A DNA stretch of 64,000 nt from the NCBI GenBank assembly GCA_965249965.1, contig OZ252262.1, positions 1,116,001 to 1,180,000 on the forward strand. The letters are read 5' to 3'. Of this stretch, positions 53,638 to 62,863 are shown piece after piece. How positions within the stretch are numbered: the first letter of the stretch is position 1; every line of letters starts with the position of its first letter. The position numbers were made by a program, and so were the translations under genes. Under the pieces are notes generated by a model. The model worked only from the letters and a program-made list of their open reading frames with translations. It was not told the origin of the DNA and did no database searches. Origin of the DNA: HXMU1420-13 sp965249965. Lineage in GTDB: Bacteria; Bacteroidota; Rhodothermia; Balneolales; Balneolaceae.

Positions 53638-54135
53638 TTAATGATCGGTTATTTGATGAGTTCTCATGTATTCTGCAAGTCGAACACTATCTAAAATCAT
53701 CATGAATTGCATAGGATTGTAGCGCTGTTCCATCACATAATTTGTTAACTGACTGATTACCACTTCTTCAAGCTGTTCTTTTGTCCACGGTTTGGCAATG
53801 TAGTGATCAAGATGCGCATTGTTGATAGCCTGTATAGTATCATCAAGCCCTGCCTGACCGGTCACTAATACTTTTTTGGCCGTTTTCTTTTCCATTTGTG
53901 ATTGTAATTCAATTAGAAAATCGACCCCATTTTTCCCTGGCATAACATGGTCGCAAAGAATAAGACCAACTTCATTTCCGGCAGCATAAATATCCTCCAC
54001 TACCGATTGTGCTTCTTCAGCAGAATTGGCTGATTCCACCGGAAAATGTTCCTCAAAATGCTCGAGGTCATTCACAAGTGCATCCATTACTTCTAATTCA
54101 TCTTCAACTACCAGTATATAAATTTGACGTTCCAT
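53638..54135 (-). CDS. Single-domain response regulator
   Basis: The 165-residue protein is a receiver without an output domain: acidic pocket VVEDELE, Asp acceptor in LCDHVMPGKNG near residue 62, LVTGQ for the Thr, and AKPW for the Lys. The last 40 residues are a helical extension (LTNYVMEQRYNPMQFMM). The KPW form and the long gap before the acceptor are shared with the receiver of the fusion at 42957. Output is probably through protein contact or a phosphorelay. Confidence 0.9.
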   Translation of the reverse strand: MERQIYILVVEDELEVMDALVNDLEHFEEHFPVESANSAEEAQSVVEDIYAAGNEVGLILCDHVMPGKNGVDFLIELQSQMEKKTAKKVLVTGQAGLDDTIQAINNAHLDHYIAKPWTKEQLEEVVISQLTNYVMEQRYNPMQFMMILDSVRLAEYMRTHQITDH

Positions 54136-54141
54136 AATGAG

Positions 54142-55542
54142 TTAATTTAAAATGAATGGCCAATAGAACAAGGCATAAAGAATCACTAATCCGATTCCAA
54201 AAATACCAATCGAAATCCCGGCCTTTGCCATATTTCCAGTTTCGATGGTTCCGGTACTCATAGCAATGGCATTTGGCGGAGTAGAAATAGGTAGCATCAT
54301 AGCCATACTTGCACTTACCCCAATCACCAGACTCACTATAATTAAATTAAAGCCTTCGCCGGCAATGCCAGAAGTAGACAAGCTTACAGCGAGCGGAATG
54401 AGTAACGTAGCAGTTACAGTATTAGATAGGAAATTAGACATCAACACAGCGACGGCAGCAAAAACAATAAGCAAACTAATAGTTCCAAAACTACTCCATT
54501 CTATACTGCCAACAATCCATTCTGCCAGTCCGGTACTTTTCATGGAGATACCCAACGAAATACCACCGGCGACTAACCAAAGTACTTCCCAGGGCAGTTT
54601 TCTGATATCATCTTTTGTAACAACCCCCGTAAGTGTTAAGAATACAACCGGAATAAGTGCAATAATGGCACTTTTAACACCATGAAAACTTTCAGTAACC
54701 CAGAATAAAACTGTGAAGCCAAATGCGAAATACAGTATGATGGCATTCTGTGATTTATTAAACGTACCAGACATATCGATTTCAATTGAAGAGGCATCTG
54801 GTTTGAACATTTTTAAAAGCAAAAACCAGGCAAATATTAAAGCAATAACTACAAGTGGGGTAGAAAGAATCATCCACTCTCCAAAAGGAATGTTAATTCC
54901 CTGCTGAGAAAGGGCGCCTATCACAACCGCGTTTGGGGGAGTTCCAATTGGTGTTGTAATACCACCAATATTTGCCGCAAATGGAATGCTAAGAGCTAAA
55001 CCAATACGTAAGGGATCGGTTTTACCAAGTCTGGCCATAATTGGTAAGATCACTGTCATCATCATAGCTGTAGTAGCCGTGTTACTCATAAAGGCAGAAA
55101 GCAATGCTGTAACAACCATCAAGCCAAGGAGGATCATCCCCGGTTTTTCACCAAACGGTGAAAGTAAAATTCGGGTGAGGTTTCGATCGAGATTATATTT
55201 AACAGCGGCGTCTGCCAAGACAAATCCACCTAAAAAGAGGATGATGATGGGGCTGGCAAGCGTACCAATAAATTCGGTGTACGCATTAGGCACATATAAT
55301 GCCGTTTCTTGCTGAAACAAAAAACCCTCTTTACTGAGGAGAATTACCTGTAGAAAAATTACCAGAACAGAAGTAGCATAAATTGGAAAAGGCTCCAGCA
55401 TCCAAAATGCAGCAGCTAAGAAGAAGATTCCAAGCGCTACATGTCCGGCTTCAGAAAGACCATCAATGCTTAGATAAAATGGAATGATCAACCCAAGAAT
55501 GCCAACGAGTAGGCCGATGAGTTGTTTCCTGTCGAGTTTCAT
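54142..55542 (-). CDS. SLC13 (DASS) family anion permease
   Basis: The 466-residue protein has about 12 membrane helices and the two SNT motifs of the family: SNTATTAMMM near residue 152 and SNTVTATLL near 376. The TPIGTPPNAVV and STPPNAIAMSTG loops are also present. Substrates in the family are dicarboxylates, sulfate or phosphate, taken up with sodium. It lies six bases from the receiver gene and 18 from the porin gene, so transport and signalling are co-expressed. Confidence 0.9.
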   Translation of the reverse strand: MKLDRKQLIGLLVGILGLIIPFYLSIDGLSEAGHVALGIFFLAAAFWMLEPFPIYATSVLVIFLQVILLSKEGFLFQQETALYVPNAYTEFIGTLASPIIILFLGGFVLADAAVKYNLDRNLTRILLSPFGEKPGMILLGLMVVTALLSAFMSNTATTAMMMTVILPIMARLGKTDPLRIGLALSIPFAANIGGITTPIGTPPNAVVIGALSQQGINIPFGEWMILSTPLVVIALIFAWFLLLKMFKPDASSIEIDMSGTFNKSQNAIILYFAFGFTVLFWVTESFHGVKSAIIALIPVVFLTLTGVVTKDDIRKLPWEVLWLVAGGISLGISMKSTGLAEWIVGSIEWSSFGTISLLIVFAAVAVLMSNFLSNTVTATLLIPLAVSLSTSGIAGEGFNLIIVSLVIGVSASMAMMLPISTPPNAIAMSTGTIETGNMAKAGISIGIFGIGLVILYALFYWPFILN

Positions 55543-55560
55543 AATGTTATACAGTGAGCG

Positions 55561-56745
55561 TTAAAAACTGATGGTAAATTGAGTGAGAAATTCGAAATAG
55601 TTGCAGGTTTTAATGCGGGCAAATTCTTCGGTTACATACCCAAGTTGCGATTGAAGCTTTAAAGAGTGACCAAGGAAAAAGTAATTAATTCCAGCCGCAA
55701 TTTTAGATTGTTTTGTAAACTTTGAAAGATAAGTATGATGAATGTCATCTGGATTTAGATGCGAAAATCGACTGGTTAGCTCAAGGTTTTTGCCTACAAA
55801 TTTTCCTGTTTGGAGATAGAATCCATCGCCACTAATCTTATCAGCAGAATATAACTCACCATCAATCAGTAATAATTCGTTATCCACTGAACGGTGAATG
55901 TATTCAGCCAACAAAGAAAACCCCTGATATTTAAAAATCACATCTGCATAACGATCGAAAATATCGTCATCCTGACCATCCCAGAGAACATCTCCATATT
56001 TTGTGTATGCATCGTGATTTAGGTAAAATCCAGCGCCAATAGAAAGTTTAGGTGATTGTTCTCTGAACACGTCTCCTTCGATATAATCACCACCTCGAAG
56101 AAATGAGCCAAATGGTAACACTTCAATTCTGCCCATGTATGCCCAGCCACCAGGTGCGGTTGCCAGGTTTTTCCCCTCTCCGTGAGTTAGTGCTCCCGAT
56201 ACTTTAACTTGAAATGCATCAGCAACAGGGAGCGTTCTTCGAATCCGAATCCCCAAGTCATAATCTGTAAAGAAAAAACGGGAAACATTTGAACGATCAA
56301 CCATTTGAAGGTTTTGAGAAATGGTCTGAAATTGTCGAAATGTTGGAGGAAAAAACTGGCCAAAAGATATCTGGGTGAGTTCGTCAGGTTTCCAGCGATA
56401 TTCAGCATTAAGCAAAGTAACCCGACCGCCATCCATTCCAAGTTGAACTAAGTAGTCGAGCTTGTTGTGGAAAAGGTAGCCCCGAAATAAGGCTCGTTCG
56501 CGACGGATCAGGTATTCGCCTTGTAGTGCGTCCTGTTCACTAACTATTTGGGTTATTGCAACCTGTTGTTGCAACCGAAATCCCATGCGGAATTCCATGA
56601 ATCCATCAGGACTAATAAAGTGAACACCTTTTTCCGGACTAACTGTTACCCGGATATTCTCTTGACCAGTTGTCTGTGAGTGTGTGAGGAAAGGAAAGAC
56701 AACAAAAAGTGTTAAAAAAGTAGCCTTCAAAAGCCAGGATTTCAT
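55561..56745 (-). CDS. OprO/OprP-type outer-membrane porin
   Basis: The 394-residue precursor has a signal peptide ending near THSQ. Barrel strands follow from GVHFISPDGFMEFRMGFRLQ, with RRERALFRGYLFHNKLDYLVQLG typical of the phosphate-selective porin O and P family. It ends in FLTQFTISF with a terminal Phe. As first gene of the operon it probably admits the anion that the SLC13 permease then carries inward. Phosphate is a guess based on the porin family. Confidence 0.85.
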   Translation of the reverse strand: MKSWLLKATFLTLFVVFPFLTHSQTTGQENIRVTVSPEKGVHFISPDGFMEFRMGFRLQQQVAITQIVSEQDALQGEYLIRRERALFRGYLFHNKLDYLVQLGMDGGRVTLLNAEYRWKPDELTQISFGQFFPPTFRQFQTISQNLQMVDRSNVSRFFFTDYDLGIRIRRTLPVADAFQVKVSGALTHGEGKNLATAPGGWAYMGRIEVLPFGSFLRGGDYIEGDVFREQSPKLSIGAGFYLNHDAYTKYGDVLWDGQDDDIFDRYADVIFKYQGFSLLAEYIHRSVDNELLLIDGELYSADKISGDGFYLQTGKFVGKNLELTSRFSHLNPDDIHHTYLSKFTKQSKIAAGINYFFLGHSLKLQSQLGYVTEEFARIKTCNYFEFLTQFTISF

Positions 56746-56907
56746 ATCGTACCTCTTATCATTCTTCTTGATCTAAACAGGATTGATAATTTCAAACCAA
56801 GATTACGGGCGGAATAAGAATATTATGTGAAGGAATTTCATGGTTTTACGCTCGAAGCGCTTCCATTTGAAAATAATTTAGATTACTCGAAAATTGTAGT
56901 ACCATTC

Positions 56908-57831
56908 ATGATGATTTTACGACCCGAAATACTCTCAAAGCTTGCTTCTCTGGAATTGCGGGCAAAAAAAATTGTCGAAGGTTTTATATCCGGACTACAT
57001 CGATCTCCATACCACGGTTTTTCGGTTGAATTTGCTGAACACCGGCCTTACAACCCGGGAGATGATTTCAAACATATCGATTGGAAAGCGTACGGGAAAA
57101 AAGAACGATTTTATGTGAAGCAATATGAGGAGGAGACCAATCTTCGATGCTATGTGATGTTGGATACTTCGTCTTCGATGCTTTTGAAACATTTCGGAGA
57201 GTGGTCGAAATTGCGATATGGCATTCATTATGCCGCTTCGCTCATGTATTTAATGCACCGGCAGCGTGATGCCTGCGGGTTGATCCCTTTCAATTCAGAA
57301 ATAGAGACGTTTATTCCTGCTAAAAGCACCTATGCGCATCTACGCCAATTATACATTCAGCTGGAAAAAGAACTTATTAATGAAGAATCTGCGAATAAAG
57401 AAAAGCGCAGAACCGCATCAGCTAAAGCCATTCATGAAGTGGCAAAGCGACTGAATCATCGGAGTTTAGTGGTGATTATCTCCGATTTATTCGAAAATGT
57501 GGATGAACAAGACGCTCTGATCTCAGCCCTTAAGCATCTTCGACATCGAAAACATGAAGTACTACTTTTTAATGTGCTGGAGCACCGCAGTGAACGGGAA
57601 CTTGCTTTCACTAGTGATCGGGTGGTGTTTGAGGATCTTGAAACGGGAGCTGAAATTGAAGTGCTCCCATCACAAGTACGTGACGATTATAAAGCCACCG
57701 TTGAAGAATACACCCACAATTTTCAAATGGCCTGCAGCGAATTCGAAATCGACTTTGAACAAATTGACACAGAAGGTCAGTTTGATGTGGCCTTATTGGC
57801 TTATTTGAACAAGCGAAGACGATTGGGCTAA
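56908..57831 (+). CDS. DUF58 family protein
   Basis: The frame is open back to a GTG at 56827, but related proteins begin close to LRPEILSKLASLELRAKKIV, so I choose the ATG at 56908 (about 307 residues). The DUF58 core SVEFAEHRPYNPGDDFKHIDWKAYG lies near residue 45. A von Willebrand A-like segment follows with the metal motif DTSSS (MLDTSSSML). These proteins usually work beside a MoxR ATPase, yet no moxR lies in this window. It is divergent from the porin operon. Confidence 0.85.
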   Translation: MMILRPEILSKLASLELRAKKIVEGFISGLHRSPYHGFSVEFAEHRPYNPGDDFKHIDWKAYGKKERFYVKQYEEETNLRCYVMLDTSSSMLLKHFGEWSKLRYGIHYAASLMYLMHRQRDACGLIPFNSEIETFIPAKSTYAHLRQLYIQLEKELINEESANKEKRRTASAKAIHEVAKRLNHRSLVVIISDLFENVDEQDALISALKHLRHRKHEVLLFNVLEHRSERELAFTSDRVVFEDLETGAEIEVLPSQVRDDYKATVEEYTHNFQMACSEFEIDFEQIDTEGQFDVALLAYLNKRRRLG

Positions 57832-57856
57832 TATTGATACTTACCTGTAAGGGCTT

Positions 57857-58456
57857 TTAGTAATCAAACATTTTAGGGCCTATTGGGATTCCAAACCCGA
57901 AAGTAGGTATAATTTTATCGTCGTTTAAATCTTTAAACAGCCCTATTCTAAGCTGAAACATTAATGTAAACTCTGCTTGTAGTCCGAGTAATTCGGAACC
58001 TTTTCTAACTCGTGCAATAGAATTATTGTTTAAATAGCTAAGGTTTAGGCTGTAGCCTATATATCCAATATAGCTTTCATATTTATAGTAGCCGACTGTA
58101 TATCGATATCCGCCACGGTAAATTCCACCTCCAATTCTGATGCCTGTATATGTGCTAGAGTACTTTCCAAGGTATTCAGAATCTTCGGTAAACTTTCCAA
58201 AATACATGAATCCTTCAATACCGTATTTTTGTGGTGAATTGAATCCTATCCAGCTAGCAGGTTTAATTTTAAACTTTGGAACAGTATCTAATTGAGCCCG
58301 GTACTCTTGATACATTTCATATTCTACCGCTTGTATAGAGTCTTGCATTGCTTTCATACGTTCATAGTAAGCTGCTTCTGTACTATCAGCATATTGAGCA
58401 AAGCTTGGTGTCTGTACGAAAGCGAATAGAATTATGATTGTGCTTAAATACCTCAT
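57857..58456 (-). CDS. Exported protein, probable small beta-barrel
   Basis: The 199-residue precursor has a signal peptide ending near SFAQ. A short helical, Glu- and Gln-rich stretch (ERMKAMQDSIQAVEYEMYQ) follows. Then come Tyr- and Gly-rich strands (GGGIYRGGYRYTVGYYKYES, YSLNLSYLNNN) ending GFGIPIGPKMFDY. I do not recognise a family. Its ATG overlaps the stop of the SDR gene (TAATG), so the two are coupled. Confidence 0.6.
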   Translation of the reverse strand: MRYLSTIIILFAFVQTPSFAQYADSTEAAYYERMKAMQDSIQAVEYEMYQEYRAQLDTVPKFKIKPASWIGFNSPQKYGIEGFMYFGKFTEDSEYLGKYSSTYTGIRIGGGIYRGGYRYTVGYYKYESYIGYIGYSLNLSYLNNNSIARVRKGSELLGLQAEFTLMFQLRIGLFKDLNDDKIIPTFGFGIPIGPKMFDY

Positions 58457-59250
58457 TAAATAACCTTACTTCGCTTTAAAATCTGATTCAACAAACGAGG
58501 TGAAATCCGTTTAACGAGCAGCGCGAGCCGTTCTTTAGGGCTGGATATATAAATCTCCTCTTTTCGGGCTGTGATTTTACTCCAAATCCGGTGAACCATT
58601 TCATCGGCATCCATAGCAGAGTTGTGCAGGTTCCCCATTTTTCCAAACGAACTGCCATCTGCAGTTAAAGAATTCTGGGTAATGTTGGTTTTTATAGGAC
58701 CCGGACAAACCATAGTAACGTCTACATTATACTCATACATTTCCTGCCTGATACAATCAAAAATACCTTGCAAGGCATGTTTGCTGGCAGCATATCCTGA
58801 TCTGAATTTAGTACCAAATTTACCTGCCACACTACTAGTAACAATAATATGTCCCGATTTTTTTTCCATCATATGAGGAAGCACAAATCGTGTGAGTGCA
58901 ACCGAACCAAAAAAATTGATCTCCATCAATCGGCGAATAGTGTCCATTTCTGTTTCTGCAAATAACGAGCGTTGGCTGATCCCTCCATTATTTACCAGTA
59001 CATCTATTCCATCAAAAAAAGCCAATGCTTCATCGGTTTTAGACTCAAGAGTGGAGGCATCTGCAAGATCAAGTGTCAATATTTTTATGTTATCGCCACC
59101 TCCAAGATCAGATTTAACACGCTCCAATTCTTCCATTCTACGGGAAGAGAGGATGATACGGGCACCTTCTTTATGAAAAACCTTGGCAAAAGCTTCGCCA
59201 ATTCCGGATGATGCACCAGTTATCCAAATCGTTTTATTTTTATAGCTCAT
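58456..59250 (-). CDS. SDR family oxidoreductase
   Basis: The start giving MSYKNKTIWITGASSGIGEAF (264 residues) is chosen; the longer frame runs into the divergent gene. Cofactor site TGASSGIGEAF, NNGG near 93, catalytic Ser in VTSSVAGKFG and the YAASK motif are present. A basic SSRR after strand two suggests NADPH. The LEVD-like C-terminus with KERLALLVKRISPRLLNQIL is a membrane-near basic helix, as in DHRS7-like or 3-ketosphinganine reductase-like SDRs. Substrate unknown. The start lies 39 bases from the divergent regulator gene. Confidence 0.87.
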   Translation of the reverse strand: MSYKNKTIWITGASSGIGEAFAKVFHKEGARIILSSRRMEELERVKSDLGGGDNIKILTLDLADASTLESKTDEALAFFDGIDVLVNNGGISQRSLFAETEMDTIRRLMEINFFGSVALTRFVLPHMMEKKSGHIIVTSSVAGKFGTKFRSGYAASKHALQGIFDCIRQEMYEYNVDVTMVCPGPIKTNITQNSLTADGSSFGKMGNLHNSAMDADEMVHRIWSKITARKEEIYISSPKERLALLVKRISPRLLNQILKRSKVI

Positions 59251-59289
59251 TCTGATAAATTTTGGCAGAACATAATCATTTTTACAGAC

Positions 59290-59991
59290 GTGAACACTCA
59301 ACATACTATTTTACTGCTAGAGGACGAAGTAGAGGCCGGAGAAATGCTCACCAATTTCCTGGAAATTAACGGATATATTGTACACTGGGCAAAAGACGGA
59401 AAAGAGGCAATTGAGGTAATAGATAACCATGCAAATGAAATTGAGATTGCAATTCTTGATATCATGGTGCCTCATATTGATGGTAAAGAGGTGTGCGTAC
59501 AAATTCGTAAGCACCCGGTAGCAAACGAAATTCCAGTACTTTTTCTAACGGCTCGTGATGAGGAAAAAGATGAAATCGAAGGCCTGGAACTTGGTGGTGA
59601 TGATTACATCAAAAAACCCGCCAGCTTAAACCTCATTAAAGCTCATGTCGAAAGCAGATTACGCCGCCAAAATCCCGAAAAAACGCAATGGCTACGCTAC
59701 GAACATGTTTATTTAGATACCGATGCTAAGGTGATGTACATCCATGATCAACAAGTAGATCTTACGCATACCGAGTATATCATAGCTGAGCTATTTTTTA
59801 AGCATCCAAAATTAGTGTATGGCAGGCAAGAGATTTTGGAACACATAACTGATGAAGACAAATACATTTTTGATCGTACGGTGGATGTTCACATTAAAAA
59901 CCTACGAATTAAAATGAAAGACTCTGGTAAGTTGATAAAAACCTACCGGGGCGTTGGTTATGGATTTAATCGCGAATACATCAATTTGTGA
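59290..59991 (+). CDS. OmpR/PhoB-type response regulator
   Basis: The start is a GTG at 59290. The 233-residue protein has a receiver (LLLEDEVEAG, acceptor Asp in AILDIMVPHIDG near 56, FLTARDE, IKKPAS) and a winged-helix DNA-binding domain (VDLTHTEYIIAELFF, then TVDVHIKNLRIKMKD and YRGVGYGF). It should control transcription. The kinase start overlaps its stop (GTGA), so the pair form one two-component system. Confidence 0.93.
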   Translation: MNTQHTILLLEDEVEAGEMLTNFLEINGYIVHWAKDGKEAIEVIDNHANEIEIAILDIMVPHIDGKEVCVQIRKHPVANEIPVLFLTARDEEKDEIEGLELGGDDYIKKPASLNLIKAHVESRLRRQNPEKTQWLRYEHVYLDTDAKVMYIHDQQVDLTHTEYIIAELFFKHPKLVYGRQEILEHITDEDKYIFDRTVDVHIKNLRIKMKDSGKLIKTYRGVGYGFNREYINL

Positions 59992-61391
59992 ATATTCAGG
60001 CTAAACTTGCGGTCACTTACATTACATTACTCTCAATTGGAGTGATTGTAATAAGTGCCTATGCCATTTTAAGCATTCGAACTTTTTTACTTGATGAGGC
60101 CATTGCAAAATTCGAGCTTGATGCCCGAACCTTTGCAGAATCACTGCAAAATCAGGACGACTTTGCTGAGTTATTTTTGCGTACAACATTTGCTGCCGAT
60201 TTAACCGGGTATCAAATTGCTTTGTTTGATTCATCCGGTACGGTATTAATTAATGTACCGGCAGATGCGGATGAGTTTTTAGACTCAAGAGCTTTCCTTA
60301 ATGAAGATCTGCAAAATGAATTGATGACCGCTCAACAAGTAATCGTTAATGAGAATGATTTAGAAGAAGTATTTTCTTTTCATCGCATTGAGCGAGACAT
60401 CACCGAGGTAAGGTATCTTCGAATTGCTAAGAATAAAGTTGAGTTGTATGCAGCGGCTAATTCCATCCGACATTTAATTTACGGAGCAATGATCGGTTCT
60501 ATTATAGTAGTGATAGTAGTGAGCTTTATTTTTGCCCGTTATTTAGGGAAACCGATTAAACAACTTCAAGAAGCTGCCCTGGATATTGCGGGAGGCAACC
60601 TGGATCGCCAAATTGATTTATTGCGGAAAGATGAGTTTGGCTCATTGGCAAAATCGCTTAACGATATGGCCGAAAAATTAAAAGATGATTACGAGAAGCT
60701 GAAGACACTTAACGAAAAACAGAATCAGTTTTTTGCAGACATTGCCCATGAAGTTCGAAATCCTCTTCATACCATTTCCGGTGCCATGGAAATGCTCCAA
60801 CTTGAAGGATTAAGCGATGAAAAGAAAGCTCAGTATTTACATACAGCTCAAAAACAAATTGATCGGGTAGTTCGCTTATTTCAGGATATTAAATCGTTGC
60901 AGCGTTATGATATGGATGAAAGCTATATCAGAAAAACTGAGTTTTTGTTTGCAGATATGGTCGCAGATGTAGTTAAAACATATTCACCAATTGCGGAAGA
61001 AAAAGGGATCAAATTATCGCTAACTACCGATATAGAAGGCAAAGTATTGGGAGATGAAGACAAGCTCGAGCAGGTGATGGATAATCTTGTTTCCAATGCC
61101 ATTAAATATACTAATGAAGGCGAAATTCACGTCCGGTTGGAAAAGGATAAAAAGAGTATGTTAGTATCAGTTGAGGATAGTGGAATCGGAATTAGCAAAG
61201 AACATCTCGATCGATTATTCGACCGATTTTATCGAACCGACAAAGCACGATCCAGAGATAAAGGCGGAACTGGCTTGGGGCTGGCAGTTGTAAAAGGAAT
61301 TTTAGCTGCTCATCAGGTTCAAATTAACGTTGAAAGCACCCCGGGTAAAGGATCAAAGTTTTACTTTGCGCTTCCCGTTATAGATCGCTAA
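59988..61391 (+). CDS. Membrane sensor histidine kinase with HAMP domain
   Basis: The 467-residue protein starts at a GTG. Membrane helices lie at about 8-30 and 160-181, with a periplasmic sensor of some 125 residues between. HAMP runs 182-235 (RYLGKPIKQLQEAALDIAGG). The phospho-acceptor His is in FFADIAHEVRNP near 256. ATPase motifs: DNLVSNAIKYT, VEDSGIGI, FDRFYRT, GGTGLGLAVV. The signal is unknown; the sensor has no Cys. The stop overlaps the convergent aquaporin-like gene by four bases (CTAA). Confidence 0.93.
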   Translation: MNIQAKLAVTYITLLSIGVIVISAYAILSIRTFLLDEAIAKFELDARTFAESLQNQDDFAELFLRTTFAADLTGYQIALFDSSGTVLINVPADADEFLDSRAFLNEDLQNELMTAQQVIVNENDLEEVFSFHRIERDITEVRYLRIAKNKVELYAAANSIRHLIYGAMIGSIIVVIVVSFIFARYLGKPIKQLQEAALDIAGGNLDRQIDLLRKDEFGSLAKSLNDMAEKLKDDYEKLKTLNEKQNQFFADIAHEVRNPLHTISGAMEMLQLEGLSDEKKAQYLHTAQKQIDRVVRLFQDIKSLQRYDMDESYIRKTEFLFADMVADVVKTYSPIAEEKGIKLSLTTDIEGKVLGDEDKLEQVMDNLVSNAIKYTNEGEIHVRLEKDKKSMLVSVEDSGIGISKEHLDRLFDRFYRTDKARSRDKGGTGLGLAVVKGILAAHQVQINVESTPGKGSKFYFALPVIDR

Positions 61392-62002
61392 TCGCGGGAG
61401 CTAAAACTTAAAAGAGCAGCAAGAGAAGCCCCAGCTATCGGGCCTACAGTATACAGTGGAATGTGAGTGAATGAGTTTCCTCGGATTGCTAAGAAATCAA
61501 CAATAGAAGATCCAATTGATAGTGCAGGGTTTAGAAACGAACCGGAAACATCTCGCCCGATAAATACACACGCAGTTAAGGTTAACCCGATGGCTAGCCC
61601 GTAAAGTTTGTTACGGTCCTCTGATTTACTGCTCAATAAGTTCAAATAAGAAAATACCAACAGAAAGCTTAGAAATATCTCGAAAGAAATTTGCTGTGAA
61701 AAAATGGAAGCTGTAGAAGGTTCAGCAAAAAAAACGGTATTTGTGAGCATCAACAATATACCAGAAGCTGCAAATGCACCCAATATTTGACTTATAGAAT
61801 AGCCAATAAATAATTTAAATGAGAGGTCGCGTTTTATAAAGTAAGCGAAAGAAACAGCAGGGTTGAAATGTGCTCCGGATACATTCATACCCCCATAGAT
61901 TAAAGCGGCCAGAACTAATCCAAGCGCCAGAGGTTCGCTGGTTAAGCCATACGCTAGAACCAACATCAAAGTACCAACTGCTTCCAGTAAATATTTTCGC
62001 AT
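61388..62002 (-). CDS. MIP/aquaporin family channel without the filter arginine
   Basis: I use the ATG giving MRKYLLEAVGTLMLVLAYG (204 residues); the longer frame adds 19 unlikely residues. Two NPA boxes are clear: SGAHFNPAVSF (NPA 47-49) and SGSFLNPALSI (NPA 158-160). In nearly all aquaporins and glycerol channels the second NPA is followed by Arg, which forms the selectivity filter. Here the residue is Leu161. The pore may therefore pass a different solute. The protein is shorter than most by 20-30 residues. No glp-type gene lies nearby. Confidence 0.85.
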   Translation of the reverse strand: MRKYLLEAVGTLMLVLAYGLTSEPLALGLVLAALIYGGMNVSGAHFNPAVSFAYFIKRDLSFKLFIGYSISQILGAFAASGILLMLTNTVFFAEPSTASIFSQQISFEIFLSFLLVFSYLNLLSSKSEDRNKLYGLAIGLTLTACVFIGRDVSGSFLNPALSIGSSIVDFLAIRGNSFTHIPLYTVGPIAGASLAALLSFSSRD

Positions 62003-62187
62003 TCTTAACTGCCAGAGTGTAACGACTATCCTTCCAAAACTCAGAGAAACTAATCGCAACGATTTGTAATTGCAACCTAACTCAACAATCTTCTTTAATA
62101 GTGCTTATATTACTAACTATAAGCAATTGTGATCACTTGAGCTAAATAAATCAATTTTTCAATCTTTAATAACTCATCTCCCTTACC

Positions 62188-62502
62188 TTGCTCGAAAAAC
62201 TAAAAGAACGTTGGAATATAGAATCAAACGTCCAAATTGTTATAATTTTTATAGTCTTTGCTATAACAGGGTTCTCGGTACTATATGCTAAAAAGTTAAT
62301 TTATGGCATACTTGGAGTATCACCCGAATGGGCCTGGTATGTTCGAATTCCAATTTGGTTGGTAACTATTTTACCGACGTATTATGTGTTACTTCTTTTT
62401 TTCGGGTCAGTTTTTGGCCAAAAAAAGTTTTTCTTTTGGTTTGCAAAAAAGTCATTCTCCAGATTAAGAAGAAGTTCTAACGATCGGCATTTGGAGACTT
62501 GA
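62188..62502 (+). CDS. DUF6787-like small membrane protein
   Basis: The 104-residue protein starts at a TTG. It reads LEKLKERWNIESNVQIVIIFIVFAITGFS and has two membrane helices, the second around IPIWLVTILPTYYVLLLFFGSVFG, then a basic tail. This agrees with my memory of the small DUF6787 family in Bacteroidota-type genomes. Its role is unknown. It overlaps the convergent MmcQ/YjbR gene by 26 bases. Confidence 0.65.
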   Translation: MLEKLKERWNIESNVQIVIIFIVFAITGFSVLYAKKLIYGILGVSPEWAWYVRIPIWLVTILPTYYVLLLFFGSVFGQKKFFFWFAKKSFSRLRRSSNDRHLET

Positions 62503-62851
62503 GTTCATTGATTTGAGCCTGAACTTTCTTTGGTAAACTGGACACCACCAGTTTATAGGAATGGATAATTAATTCTTTAATGAACTCATCTTCGAGCTGC
62601 CCGTTCACATAAACAGAGTTCCATAATCGTTTATGCATGTGATATCCGGGTTTGATTTCATCAAATTCTTCTCGTAGTAAAATCGCGCGATCAGGATCAC
62701 ATTTTAAATTGATATACTCATACTCTTCGACATCTGTTAAAGCAAACATTTTATTGGCCACTTTAAACACCAATACTTTTTCATCGAATGGAAAACTCTC
62801 GGTTACCATTGGAAAAGAAAGGCAAAAATCGCGGTATTCTTCAATATTCAT
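62477..62851 (-). CDS. MmcQ/YjbR family protein
   Basis: The 124-residue protein has the MmcQ/YjbR fold marks: an opening CLSFPMVTESFPFDEKVLVFKV, NKMFALTD, INLKCDPDRAILLRE, the PGYHMHKRLWNSVYV segment and a C-terminal helix SYKLVVSSLPKK. The family has a CyaY-like DNA-binding fold of unsettled function. It follows the VCBS-repeat gene by 12 bases on the same strand, so it may be carried on that transcript. Confidence 0.88.
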   Translation of the reverse strand: MNIEEYRDFCLSFPMVTESFPFDEKVLVFKVANKMFALTDVEEYEYINLKCDPDRAILLREEFDEIKPGYHMHKRLWNSVYVNGQLEDEFIKELIIHSYKLVVSSLPKKVQAQINELKSPNADR

Positions 62852-62863
62852 TAGATCAGTGAA

